Source: Macrotrachela quadricornifera
Lineage: Eukaryota; Rotifera; Eurotatoria; Philodinida; Philodinidae
Direction of reading: 5' to 3'
DNA: 64,000 nt
Assembly (NCBI GenBank): GCA_022393335.1
Contig: JAJEKB010020163.1
Location: 257,371-321,370 of the forward strand
Of this stretch, positions 21,624-31,466 are shown in pieces. The notes beneath the pieces are model-generated. The model searched no databases. It saw nothing but the letters and a program-made list of their open reading frames with translations, and was not told the DNA's origin. The translations under genes and the position numbers were made by a program. Positions within the stretch are counted from its first letter, which is position 1. Each line of letters begins with the position of its first letter.

Positions 21624-21997
21624 GGGTGGGGCGCATAAGAACATAAATCGGTTCACCAATGGATCATCGAAAGAAGCACATCATCTGATGCAGAATTTTA
21701 CGATGATTCTTTCTAAACCCATTTTAATCGATTTCGAAAACGATTAGATGATTTCCAACCACATCTTAATGCACACTACTCTTAGTGCATTCTAAGAGAA
21801 TAGGACCAACAAAGTATTTTCTGGTCCGACTGAAATTAGTCTCATTTGAAAGAGCGTCAAATTTTACACAAAACTATGTATGAACCATTCCGAAATAATA
21901 AACGTAAACAGAAAATATAGCGATCCAATAGTATCGTTGTAAGACATTTCTAACGAATCACATAATTGGTTTTCCTTTCATATTATACAAAGCACTA

Positions 21998-22749
21998 GGT
22001 TGGAAAAAATAATTTGCACGGGGGGTATCGCTATGATTTCAAGTAGGAAACATATTTAATTTTATATCAAATGAAAGTCCGTGACAAATGGGATTTATTG
22101 GCACTACATAGTGAGGCTTATGAAAACCTTTTAATGTCAAATATAAGAAATTTTGAGAAATTTCATAGATTTTTTTGCAGTGAAAAATGAAGGTGTCAAT
22201 GATTCATACATGGAGTACAATGTTTTTCTTGGATATATTTACATGGTTCGATAGAGTTCGTCGAGTTCTACAAAACTGTCTATATTAAAATTTTTTAAAA
22301 TAGGGTTCTTGGATTAAAACTCACTGAAAACTGTCTAAAGAATGTACCAAAAAACTCTCATTTTTTTCACATTTTTTATAGGAAAAAAAAGTAGTCTTTT
22401 TTACAATAAACTCAACCGTTTACCGCTATTATTCTTACATGAGACGCTTGAAAAACTGCATCGAATGAGTGTATGCTGAAACGCCTAAGCGAATAAAAAT
22501 AATAAAAGATGCTAGTTTTATTGAAAAATCAGATGTTTTTCTTTCATAGAAACAATATGGTTTTCTAACGATTTTTAAGATTTAAATTTCTGAAAATTTC
22601 TTATGTTCAATATTAAAAAGTTTTCATAAGCCTCACTATTTAGTACCAATAAATCCCATTTTTCACGGACTTTCATTTGATATAAAATAAAAAAAGTTTC
22701 TTACTTGAAATCGTAGCGATACCCTCCGTGCAAAATATTTTTTCCAACA
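21998..22749. mobile_element. 752-bp mariner-like foldback MITE
   Basis: Flanked by TA at 21996-21997 and 22750-22751. The arms begin KGTTGGAAAAAATA and then TTTGCACGGRGGGTATCGCTA; similarity continues for about 180 bases through ATCAAATGAAAGTCCGTGA and AAATGGGATTTATTGG. The interior is AT-rich and non-coding. The TA duplication and end sequence fit Tc1/mariner mobilisation. It differs in sequence from the 14288-15258 element but has the same architecture. Confidence 0.8.
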
Positions 22750-22789
22750 TAGTACATTTCATTCTACAATCATGGCACGTATGATACCA

Positions 22790-23440
22790 ATTAAATGCAG
22801 TGTATACCTTTACTGAGTTTGGCTAGCAAAATTTCGATATGAAATTTATGCCAACATGTAGCTCGAGAAAAACTGCACCGATTTCTCAAGATGAAAGTCC
22901 ATTGTAAAGACTCTTTAAAAGCACTTTAGAAGCGAGAAACCCTCTTCGATACAAAAAATCAATAATTTGGACCATATTTGCCGTTGAAAGATTTTAGTCA
23001 ATGAAATGTCGATATGAAATCTATACTAGCCTCAGAGATGTCCATCGCGGCTGAAAACCTGCCGCTGCCGCGATGGTTTTCAAAAAATCGTTTCGAATCT
23101 CACTGTTCCAACTGTATCAGACAACAGATATTGCTAGTAAACTATCAAATTCATTCAGCTCTACATTGTTCTATTTGTAAAAAGTAAAATTCCTATAAAA
23201 ACATGATGTTTTTCAATATTATTTAAAAATGTTTGTCGCTGCCGCGATAGTTTTTCAAAAAGTCAGCCGCTGCTGCGACGATTTTTAGAAAAATCTGCCG
23301 CTACCGCGGCAGCGGCAGCGCCGCGCTGGACATCTCTGACTAGTCTGTAGCCCGTGAAAAACTGCATCGATTTCTGAAGATGAAAGTCCATCTTAAAGAT
23401 TTTTTCTAAGCACTTGAGAAGTCGAAATGTCGGTGACATA
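22790..23440 (+). repeat. Tandem duplication, second copy interrupted by a MITE
   Basis: Copy one (about 22840-22980) and copy two (about 23010-23024 plus 23339-23440) share GAAAAACTGCAYCGATTTCT, GATGAAAGTCCATYKTAAAGA and GCACTTKAGAAG. Copy two is split by the 306-bp element at 23033-23338. Copy one therefore shows what the empty site looked like. Confidence 0.7.
23033..23338. mobile_element. 306-bp hAT-like MITE with 8-bp target duplication
   Basis: The ends are CAGAGATGTCCA followed by KCGCGGC in both arms. The flanks ACTAGCCT (23025-23032) and ACTAGTCT (23339-23346) form an 8-bp duplication with one mismatch. A CAG-starting inverted repeat with an 8-bp duplication is diagnostic of hAT elements. 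The ends are rich in GCCGC words, unlike the surrounding AT-rich DNA. The interior does not encode protein. Confidence 0.85.
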
Positions 23441-24589
23441 CCTAAAACATGCGGGTTTTTCGAATTTCGGCAATAATACTCTCGCCAATGGTGAAAGTTC
23501 ACTATACTCTCGTCAATATATCCTTTAGAATTTCGTCAATTGACAAAAGTGCAGGGGTCTTTCGCCAATTTGATTGTGAACTAGATGTGGATTCGAAAAG
23601 TCCTATCAACTATATTGATGAGTCTAAGGTATAATATATATTCAAACAGCAATAGCTTCACCTAAAGCCGATCGGGTCCTAGTGAAACTCGAATTTGGTC
23701 GAATATAGGTCTGAAAAACTTGTAATCATTGGGTCCAGGTCTGGAAAATTTTACTAATTAGGTTCAGATTCAAAGAAATATCTCATATATATAATCATTT
23801 TTGGAATTTCTTTTAATTTTTGCTCGTTTGTATCTATTTTTGATACCTAAGATTGTTTGATCATTGAATGTGGACAGTCTTCCCCTTGACTTCGGATCAT
23901 ATGAAAAAATTACAGAATGTACTACTGGCCGAACACAAAAATTCAAGTATTTTGTTTTTCAGAGCGACTCTCAGGTTCGCTTTAGAAATTTTCATGAAGA
24001 TTATTACAGTTATGATTCGAACCCAGATCTTTAACAGATTCATCAATTGGATGCATGTACAAAAAAGTTTTAATCGGCTAGGTATAAGGTCAGAAATTCC
24101 TCAACTCAATGGGCTCTAGCTTGAATTCTTACATGTATTTCATATTAATATTGTTCCGTGATAGTCAGAGAAAGTCTACTATACTTTCGCCAATATACCC
24201 ATGAAATTTTGTCATTGGTGAATGTCCTAATGGCGAAAGTCTTATTGGTGAACGTCCGGCAACTCAAACATGCATATGTACACTATTGGATCGCTATATT
24301 TTCTGTTTACGTTTACTATTTCGGTATGGTTTATATATAGTTTTATGCAGAATTTGACGCTCTTTCAAATGAGACTAATTTCAGTCGGACAAGAAAATGC
24401 TTTGTTGATCTTTTTCTCTTGGAGTGTACTAAGAGTAGTGTGCATTAAGGTATGGTTAGAAATCGTTTAACCGTTTCTAAAATCGATTAAATTGAGCCTA
24501 GAAAGAATCACCATAAAATTCTGCACTAGATGACGTATTTCCTTCGATGATCCATTGGTGCACCGATTTGCGTTCTTATACATCCCCAT

Positions 24590-25028
24590 TATATCTCAAC
24601 AAAATGTCTTGTCGACGAACGGGTTGTCGACGGAATGCACATCAACGAAAGTGTCAGTCAACAAAAAACATTGGTTTCGGAAAATTTCTTTGCAAGATTT
24701 CAATATGATATAAAATATCTATCAATCGAACTGATGGGAGGAAATCGAACAATCACGAGATTCCGCGTCTAAATTGATAAATTCCGTCTTAACCCGCCGG
24801 TACCTGTTTCAGACAATATTGGGATGAAACATTCTACTATATAGAATTCTAAAACCAAAACTATTTCAAACCATTTAACTAACGATCAGTTTATGCAGAT
24901 TCTGTCAGAAAAAAGATAGTAAATAGCATACCTATGCGATTGCTGTTAAAAGCAACTTGTGTATCGACTTTGATTTATTCAGAAAAATCTAATTTTAATC
25001 CAAGAAGCGATAAAAACAATTAGTTTAA
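24590..25028. other. Intergenic stretch
   Basis: Contains a short motif repeated twice near 24612-24632 (GTCGACGAA / GTCGACGGA). Otherwise nothing recognised. Confidence 0.4.
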
Positions 25029-25129
25029 CCCTTTGAAGGCCGTTGGTATATATACTATCTTCTTTCTTTCTTTCTGTTCTGCCTGCCCCTTCCCCGAGTT
25101 TTTCCATTCTAAAGTTGGCCTTCAAAACG
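25029..25129. mobile_element. 101-bp piggyBac-like MITE
   Basis: Flanked on both sides by TTAA (25025-25028, 25130-25133). The inverted ends are CCCTTTGAAGGCC at the left and CGTTTTGAAGGCC (complement of the right end), two mismatches in 13. TTAA target sites and a CCCTTTG-type start are typical of piggyBac-related MITEs. The small size makes a chance match possible. Confidence 0.55.
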
Positions 25130-25186
25130 TTAATCAAAAAAATCTAACTTTAGTACTTTCTCTCTTGTTTCTACTTCATTTGTTTG

Positions 25187-26215
25187 CTACGGTTCGTACA
25201 ATTCAGCAGTATTCAGATTGCCATTATAATCATGTCCACCAGACACCAATACTTTCCCATTTGTTAATACAGATACCGCATGTTCAGCTCGTATATTTTT
25301 CATGTCACTATTAGCTGTCCAAGTTCCTATCAATGGATCATATAGTTCAGCACTAGATAAATAACCACTAATACCACCCCCGCCAGTAACTAACACTTTT
25401 CCATCTGTTAATACAGATGCTGTGTGACCCAGTCGTGTAATTTTCATATTACCAGTAATTGTCCAAGTTTTTGTTGATGGATCATATAATTCAGCACTAG
25501 ATAAATGACCATTATTAAATCCACCAGAAACTAACACTTTTCCATTTTTTAATACAGATGCTGTGTGACCCATTCGTGCAATTTTCATATTAGCAGTACT
25601 TGTCCAAGTTTCTGTCGATGGATCATATAGTTCAGCACCAGATAAACTAGTAAAATTATATCCACCAGAAATCAACACTTTTCCATCTGTTAATACAGAT
25701 GCTGTGTGACGGTCTCGTACAATTTTCATATTACCAGTAGTCATCCAAGATTCTGTTGATGGATCATATAATTCAGCACTAGATAAATGACCATTATTAA
25801 ATCCACCAGAAACTAATACTTTTCCATTTTTTAATATAGATGCTGTATGACCAGATCGTGCAATTTTCATATTACCAGTTATTGCCCAAGTTTCTGCCGA
25901 TGAATCATATAATTCAGCACTAGATAAAACAGTAAAATTATGTCCACCAGAAACTAATACTTTTCCATCTGTTAATACAGATGCTGTGTAATGGCTTCGT
26001 GCAATTTTCATATTACCAGTAGTTGTCCAAGATTCTGTTGATGGGTCATATAATTCACTAGATAATTGATCACCATTATTTCCACCAGAAACTAATACTT
26101 TTCCATTTTTTAATACAGATGCTGTATGACCAGATCGTGCAATTTTCATATTACCAGTATAAAACCATCCTAGAAGAAAGATTTGAATACATTTAGGCTG
26201 AAAGTGGTACATCAT
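25187..26215 (-). CDS. Seven-bladed kelch-repeat protein
   Basis: A 342-residue protein made almost wholly of seven kelch blades of 47-49 residues. Each runs GNMKIAR-x-x-HTAS-x-L, GKVLVSGG, AELYDPST-x-TW. The double glycine and the Tyr/Trp pair of the kelch motif are kept in nearly every blade. Odd blades (NNGxLSS) and even blades (NFTxLS) resemble each other more than their neighbours, so the array grew by two-blade duplications. A hydrophobic segment (about residues 10-18) precedes the first blade but is a weak signal. It has no introns. Kelch arrays of this HTASVLxxGKVLVxGG kind are common in bacteria, so transfer is plausible but unproven. Role unknown. Confidence 0.8.
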   Translation of the reverse strand: MMYHFQPKCIQIFLLGWFYTGNMKIARSGHTASVLKNGKVLVSGGNNGDQLSSELYDPSTESWTTTGNMKIARSHYTASVLTDGKVLVSGGHNFTVLSSAELYDSSAETWAITGNMKIARSGHTASILKNGKVLVSGGFNNGHLSSAELYDPSTESWMTTGNMKIVRDRHTASVLTDGKVLISGGYNFTSLSGAELYDPSTETWTSTANMKIARMGHTASVLKNGKVLVSGGFNNGHLSSAELYDPSTKTWTITGNMKITRLGHTASVLTDGKVLVTGGGGISGYLSSAELYDPLIGTWTANSDMKNIRAEHAVSVLTNGKVLVSGGHDYNGNLNTAELYEP

Positions 26216-26481
26216 CGAATACTCCGCTTTGATTGATCTTGAATAAAGTGTTTTTAACTATTATAAAATGGAAGTCATTTGTTAATTTTACTAGGAAACC
26301 TATTAACACTCGATATCGTGAGGAAAGATTTGAAGCTTATTGTAGAAAATCTTTGGTGATGTGATAGAATAGAAGAAACTTTTCATTAGCGCTATTATAT
26401 ATTTTGTATGAATTATAGACAAAGAAGGTTTGCATCAGTGTCCGACATGAGGTCGCAACAATCAACGTGCCGCTGACCCGA
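26216..26481. other. Region upstream of the kelch gene
   Basis: AT-rich. It contains CCGACATGAGGTC, which is partly complementary to ATGTCGG just beyond the MITE at 26484-26579. Confidence 0.4.
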
Positions 26482-26483
26482 TA

Positions 26484-26579
26484 GACCCTTCTTGCTGATG
26501 ACATAATATACGAATAAAATCAATTATTCGCAGCGAATAACGTTTTTATTCGCTTATTATGTCATCAGCAAGAAGGGTC
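26484..26579. mobile_element. 96-bp nearly perfect palindromic MITE
   Basis: TA flanks at 26482-26483 and 26580-26581. The arms GACCCTTCTTGCTGATGACA then TAATAWRCGAATAAAA pair over about 36 bases with two mismatches around a roughly 20-base loop. Non-coding. The TA duplication suggests Tc1/mariner-type mobilisation. Confidence 0.8.
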
Positions 26580-26581
26580 TA

Positions 26582-27726
26582 TAATGGTCCGATGTCGGTC
26601 TCTGGTTTGCATGTTAAACAATATAATTGCATTAGTTACATGGATTAGTGTATTTCTTGTTCATCTAGCTACTCCAACAGCTATAATCAAGAAATATTCA
26701 ATGTATTAAAGAATAGGAATTTCCACTCAGTTTTTTATTAAACAATCATAATAGAACATTGTCCTTGACATTTATTGCACTTATATTCAGATCCATAGAA
26801 AATATTCTGCAAAGATAAATGTATAGTTGAGAAAAGGGATCTAAAAATACATTATGGAGCTGTGAAACAATTGAGAATCAATTTCCGATTCTTCAAGGAA
26901 TTGTCATAATTCCACTGATATATCTGCTAAAATTTCTGAACTCTAATTACTCAGTTCTCTTGTACATTGCTAATTGCGATATTTGTCCATCAATGAAATG
27001 TACTTAATCAGTTCTACTACGAAAATTGGATCTTTTCGAGAATGCTTTAATAACAGTTATTAGCGATAAACTATCATAGACTAGGAGTATCAGGGTTCCC
27101 CGTTTTTTAGGGTTTCGTTCCGAATTCTCGGGAATGGGAACCAGAGCGGATTGCGAGAACCCCACCGAAAAACCACTGAAAGGGTCTGCAAATATTTGAT
27201 TAGACTTAAAAAAAGCATAAAAGCTAATTGTGAGGTGAGTTTTAGGTTCTCGAGAACGGGTAATCCGAAACTGACACCCTTATTATAGACAACAAAACCA
27301 CTAGAATCAAGTCAACTGATGAAAAAGATTTACCCAACTATCATGCTAGTAACGGATATTTGTATGATTTTTCTTAAATCGACAAATATTCTCCTTTTAA
27401 TTTTATTTTAGATGGTTCAAATATCTCGCGACACTTAACATCAATAATTCACATGATCAACTGAATCATCTTTAATAGAAATGAAATGTAACATTATTAA
27501 GATACTGACAATAGAAACGTCGGAATACATGCTAAAACAATGACTAATTAATTGAAGAAATTTGAGTTTAAATTAATCTATTTCAATGAATCACATGCTG
27601 AATGGAAAGAACAATTCATATCACAATTTAAAACGAGATGTTCGATCTAATAACATGGCACACCCTATTGCGGTAGCAATGCAACATCAAAAAAGTGAAA
27701 TATATCCAGTTCTCTATTGTTTTTTG
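26582..27726. other. Intergenic stretch with one possible terminal exon
   Basis: On the minus strand at 26738-26806 an acceptor (TTATCTTTGCAG) is followed by 22 codons with a C-x-x-C-x-x-x-C pattern, a TAA, and AATAAA directly after. It could be the last exon of a lost or unseen zinc-ribbon gene; support is weak. Around 27090-27290 a G/C-richer island carries GGGTTCCCCG and TTCTCGAGAACGGG words, without clear element ends. Confidence 0.3.
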
Positions 27727-29085
27727 TTAACGCCTCGAAAAAGATGCTATTATTATGATCAGTAGATAAAGCGCATATTTTCTGTTCAGTCCTGATTCAA
27801 GATAACTATACATACCACATGAATTTTGGGCCAGCATAAACTGTTGAACACGATGGTTATTAAAATCTGTTACGAGTATATTACCATTTGCATCGAAAGC
27901 CATCGATTGTGGATTATGCAGTTCATTGGCAGCTGCTCCACTCTTACCTGCACATCCAAATAAACATTTAAATCCATTCGATATTGATCGAATAATTCGA
28001 TGATTTTGGCTATCTACGATAAACAGATATCCATCACTATCGAGAACGATACTTGTTGGTCTATTCAATATGAAAAGAATTTGTGCTCCAAAGCCAGCTA
28101 CTGTAATTCCATTCGATTGCCCTTGATGAAAAAGTTGTATTCGATTATTATACGTATCTGCTACGAATAAACTGAAGTTTTTATCGACAAAGATTCCATG
28201 TGGATGATCAAGCATATTAGAAACTGGCCCAGGACAGCCAGTCCCAACCAAAACAATAGACTGCATTGGATTATGATCAAGTCCTATCTTCAGAACACGA
28301 TGTTCATTCGCTAATGAACAGTAAAGATCGTAAATAATGTCAACGAAAAGTCCTGTGCATGAATTATTAACATACATCACAGGTACACCACTTGTATCAT
28401 TTGATGACCATTTGTCAACTCGACGGTTATTGTATCCATTATCGACAAAGATATCATCATTGTCTGTGACAAAGAGACTCCATGGTTTGATCAAGTCTCC
28501 CGAAATAGTCTTGTTTATAGCCAATGATCCATTGTATCCTATCAGAACATGATTATTCTGACGATCAGTTATATAGATATTGTTTTGAGTACTGACAAAA
28601 ATATTAGTGGGTTCTTGGACAATTGGACCATTGTCAGTCAATGTTGTTGCATTTATGTTCCATAATGCACATGAACTGAACTTTGGTTGATTCAATGAAA
28701 TACCTTAGAAACAGAGAAAAGGTTCACCTGTGATGGCTTAATATAAGTATAGAACTGCTCTGACAAAAACCGAAAGACTTATTCATTTAAATTTATATTT
28801 ATCACCCGAATTTTTTCATAAAACCTTATTTGGTCATCAGTGTTCTGTGATTGCTACCTTATTAAAACTGCTTAATTCCTTTTATTTTGGTCTTTTGATC
28901 TGATGTAATTTCAGACAGAAGTCATGATTTTACCATAATCAAATAAGTCAAATTAAATAAAAAAATCGCACCCTTAAACAGTAAAATAGAGCTCCTTTAT
29001 TCTGAGTGAGATATGAAAAAGAATATTTACCTAAACAATTTTCAATGGCTAACGCCATAATAATTATCCGAATTGTGGACAACAT
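27727..29085 (-). CDS. Secreted/anchored NHL-repeat beta-propeller protein (two exons)
   Basis: Exon 1 (29031-29085) encodes a signal peptide starting MLSTIRIIIMALA. A 327-bp GT-AG intron (28704-29030) keeps frame into exon 2 (27727-28703). The total is 343 residues. NHL blades recur with PTNIFVSTQNNIYITDRQNN, PHGIFVDKNFSLFVADTYNN, PTSIVLDSDGYLFIVDSQNH and PQSMAFDANGNILVTDFNNH. A C-terminal hydrophobic stretch (YALYLLIIIIASF) suggests a membrane or GPI anchor. NHL propellers bind proteins or ligands; the target here is unknown. The first coding residues after the signal (NQPKFSSCALWN) match the typical start of expanded NHL families in bdelloids, as I recall them. The frame is intact. Confidence 0.8.
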
Positions 29086-29795
29086 AAAGACCCAATAGAA
29101 ATTACATCAAGACTTAGTTTAATGTCAACTTTTAATAATGATTTTTATCATAGAATATTCTAACGTGATAATCAACAGAATAAAACTCTTTATTTGATGT
29201 GTATAGAATATTTATGATAAATCTATTCGGAGTAATATTATCTTTAAAGCAAAATTTGTCACGTTCCTTATTAATGATAATATTGAGGGTGAGGGGTGAG
29301 GGGTGAAGGTGAGTTTCAAAGAATAGATGCAAAAGCACCATACGACGCGTTTCGAATGAGATTTAATCCATTTATCTTTAATTTACTAGAGTGATCGGAA
29401 GTATATATTATGATCAAAATATTATTTACGTAAGAAATGATGTTTATTTTCTATTGGATGGCACGATACATTTACATATTAGAAGTGAAATATGTTAAAT
29501 GTAGATTTTAAAAAGCTTCAATGTTCCTTGATACCGGTAAAATGGATGTATTTATTTTAATCAGTTTGAGTGTGTTTGTTTCCAACGTTTGCCGTTGATA
29601 TGTAGAGATCTGCGTTTTGATCGATACTGTCTTGGCTTTGGTTGATTCTACTGTTATGGTGGTAATCGCTGTCTTCGTCATGCCCTTGTGGCTGACTATT
29701 TATAATGGTATCTATAAAATCGCCAGTTAGGGTTTGGAATGTTATTTGAGTTTACAGTTCGGTCAAGAAGATTGATTTTGATGGTATTAGTAATA
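29086..29795. other. Intergenic stretch
   Basis: Contains a short GAGGGGTGAGGGGTGAAGGTGA repeat near 29285-29312. No gene visible. Confidence 0.5.
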
Positions 29796-31466
29796 TGCAC
29801 GCATAGCAAAATTCGAGCAAATTTTTTTTTGACGTTTTATGCATTAGTCGATAGAAAATTTCATAGTGATCAAGAGTATGTGTTCCCTGAAAGTTTTCGA
29901 AGCTTTCTTCCCTTTCAAAAATCAAAAAAACTTGAGAAAAGTGAAAAATCTGGCTTTTTGCACATTTTCAGTAAAGCTGATTATTTTTTTGTTTCACTCT
30001 ACCTTGGATCATTAAAACTGGCATATTTTTGTGGCAACCTTGAAAACTGAACCAGTGTAAACTCTGAGAGTCGTTCCGGACCTAAACAGCTGTCCTTCTT
30101 GGTCGCCGAAAGCGAAGCGACAAAAATTTTTCAATCCGTTTTTGCCAAGTCATCAAAAGTTTTTCCAAAGTAGCTAGAGCAGATACTTTTACATGAATAG
30201 ATTCGCTAGATGCTCCTCTTCAAAAGTATACGGACAAGTTTTTGAAATTTTTTTTCTATGGGTAGAAAAATCGGTTTTACCGAGAATCTTGTCAAAACTA
30301 CCAAGTCCTTTTCTGGATTGTTGTAAGTTTCGCGTAAGATACCACTTCGAAAACGTCAAACGGTAGTGAGTTTCTCCCAAAGTAGCGTTCTAAAAAATTC
30401 GAAAATATTATAAATATTCACATCCTTAACATTGAAATTTTCCGCATGACGTGTGAGTTTTTTCCCGGTACATTATCTCATATCCTATGTTGAATATTTA
30501 CCATCATATCCCTTTACGTCATAATTGGTATGCTCCAGCCAGCCTATATATAAAGAGAAGATTTTATCCATCAAAAATAACATTTACCATGCCTTAAAAA
30601 TCAAAACGTCAAAGCTATGCAAGAACAGTATCTAGTAATAATAATTTGGGCATTTATTCTGTTTTATTTCAGAGAGCGAATCGATATCAGTATTTGTTTG
30701 TTTTCTCTTATTGTGTTTGATTTGATTTTGATAATATATATATATACATGAATCTTGAGGGTAGCCAATCTTATAAAAACAAGTCTTAAGTCACAGTCTA
30801 CACTCATGAGCTATTTTTCTCTTGTAATTTCCAAAGTCTCCTTACCGAATCCTCTGAATACTCTCCAGAAAACCTCCGAGAACTACGACACTATCTTTAT
30901 TGAATTGCCCATTGTTTTTAATACATTTAACTTTCTCGAAGTAATATCTTACGTGAAACTTACGAAAATCTAGAAAAGAACTTGATAGTTTTGACAGAAT
31001 CATCGGTAAAACCGATTTTTCTAACCATAGAACAAAAATTTCAAGAAACTGTCTGTACACTTTTGAAGAGGAGCATCTAGCGAGTCTATTCATGTAAAAA
31101 TATTTGCTCTAGCTAGTTGGGAAAAATGGCTAGAAAACTTTTTGTCCCTTGGCTTTCAGCGACGATGGTAGACAACTGTTTAGGTCTGGAACGACTCTCT
31201 GAGTATTTTCTGGTTCAGTTTTCAAGGCTGACACAAGAATATGCCAGCTTAAATGATCCAAGGTAGAGTGAAACAGAAAAAATATCAACTTTACTGAAAA
31301 TGTGCAAAAAGTCAGATTTTTCCCTTGTCTCAATTTTTTTTGATTTTTGAAAGGAAAGAAAGCTTCGAAAACTTTCAAGGAACATATTCTTGATCGCCAT
31401 GAAATTCTCTATCGACTGATGTATAAAAAGTCAAAAAAAATTTACTCGAATTTTGCTATACGTGCA
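29796..31466. mobile_element. 1.7-kb foldback with arms of about 500 bp
   Basis: The left arm (about 29796-30330) and right arm (about 30985-31466) are inverted copies. The outer ends read TGCACGYATAGCAAAATTCGA. Inner shared blocks include GCACATTTTCAGTAAAGC, GAGCATCTAGCGA and AAAATCGGTTTTACCGA. The central 650 bp is unique, AT-rich and non-coding. The open frames in the arms are by-products. No target duplication is clear, so the exact ends may be off by a few bases. Confidence 0.75.

Larger units (their letters stand above)
21624..24589. mobile_element. 3-kb foldback with nested MITEs
   Basis: The left arm (about 21624-21936) and right arm (about 24279-24589) are inverted copies of about 310 bases. 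They share, for example, CGCTATATTTTCTG, the ATGAGACTAATTTCAGTCGG region on one strand, and GATGATCCATTGGTG. The interior carries a mariner-like foldback (21998-22749), a tandem duplication interrupted by a hAT-like MITE (23033-23338), and two copies of a TTCGCCAATATA-type segment (about 23500 and 24185). No transposase is present. It looks like an old foldback repeatedly hit by other elements. Confidence 0.7.

Noticed and set aside
24010..24035. tRNA-like T-loop (complement of GATTCGAACCC)
   Set aside because: The flanking T-stem does not pair and no acceptor or anticodon arm can be placed.
27090..27290. Possible transposon with GGGTTCCCCG ends
   Set aside because: The inverted match between the two ends is too weak and no target duplication was found.
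29739..31400. Several 60-100-codon frames in the foldback arms
   Set aside because: They lie in the inverted arms of a non-coding foldback, show no domain, and occur on both arms as mirror images.
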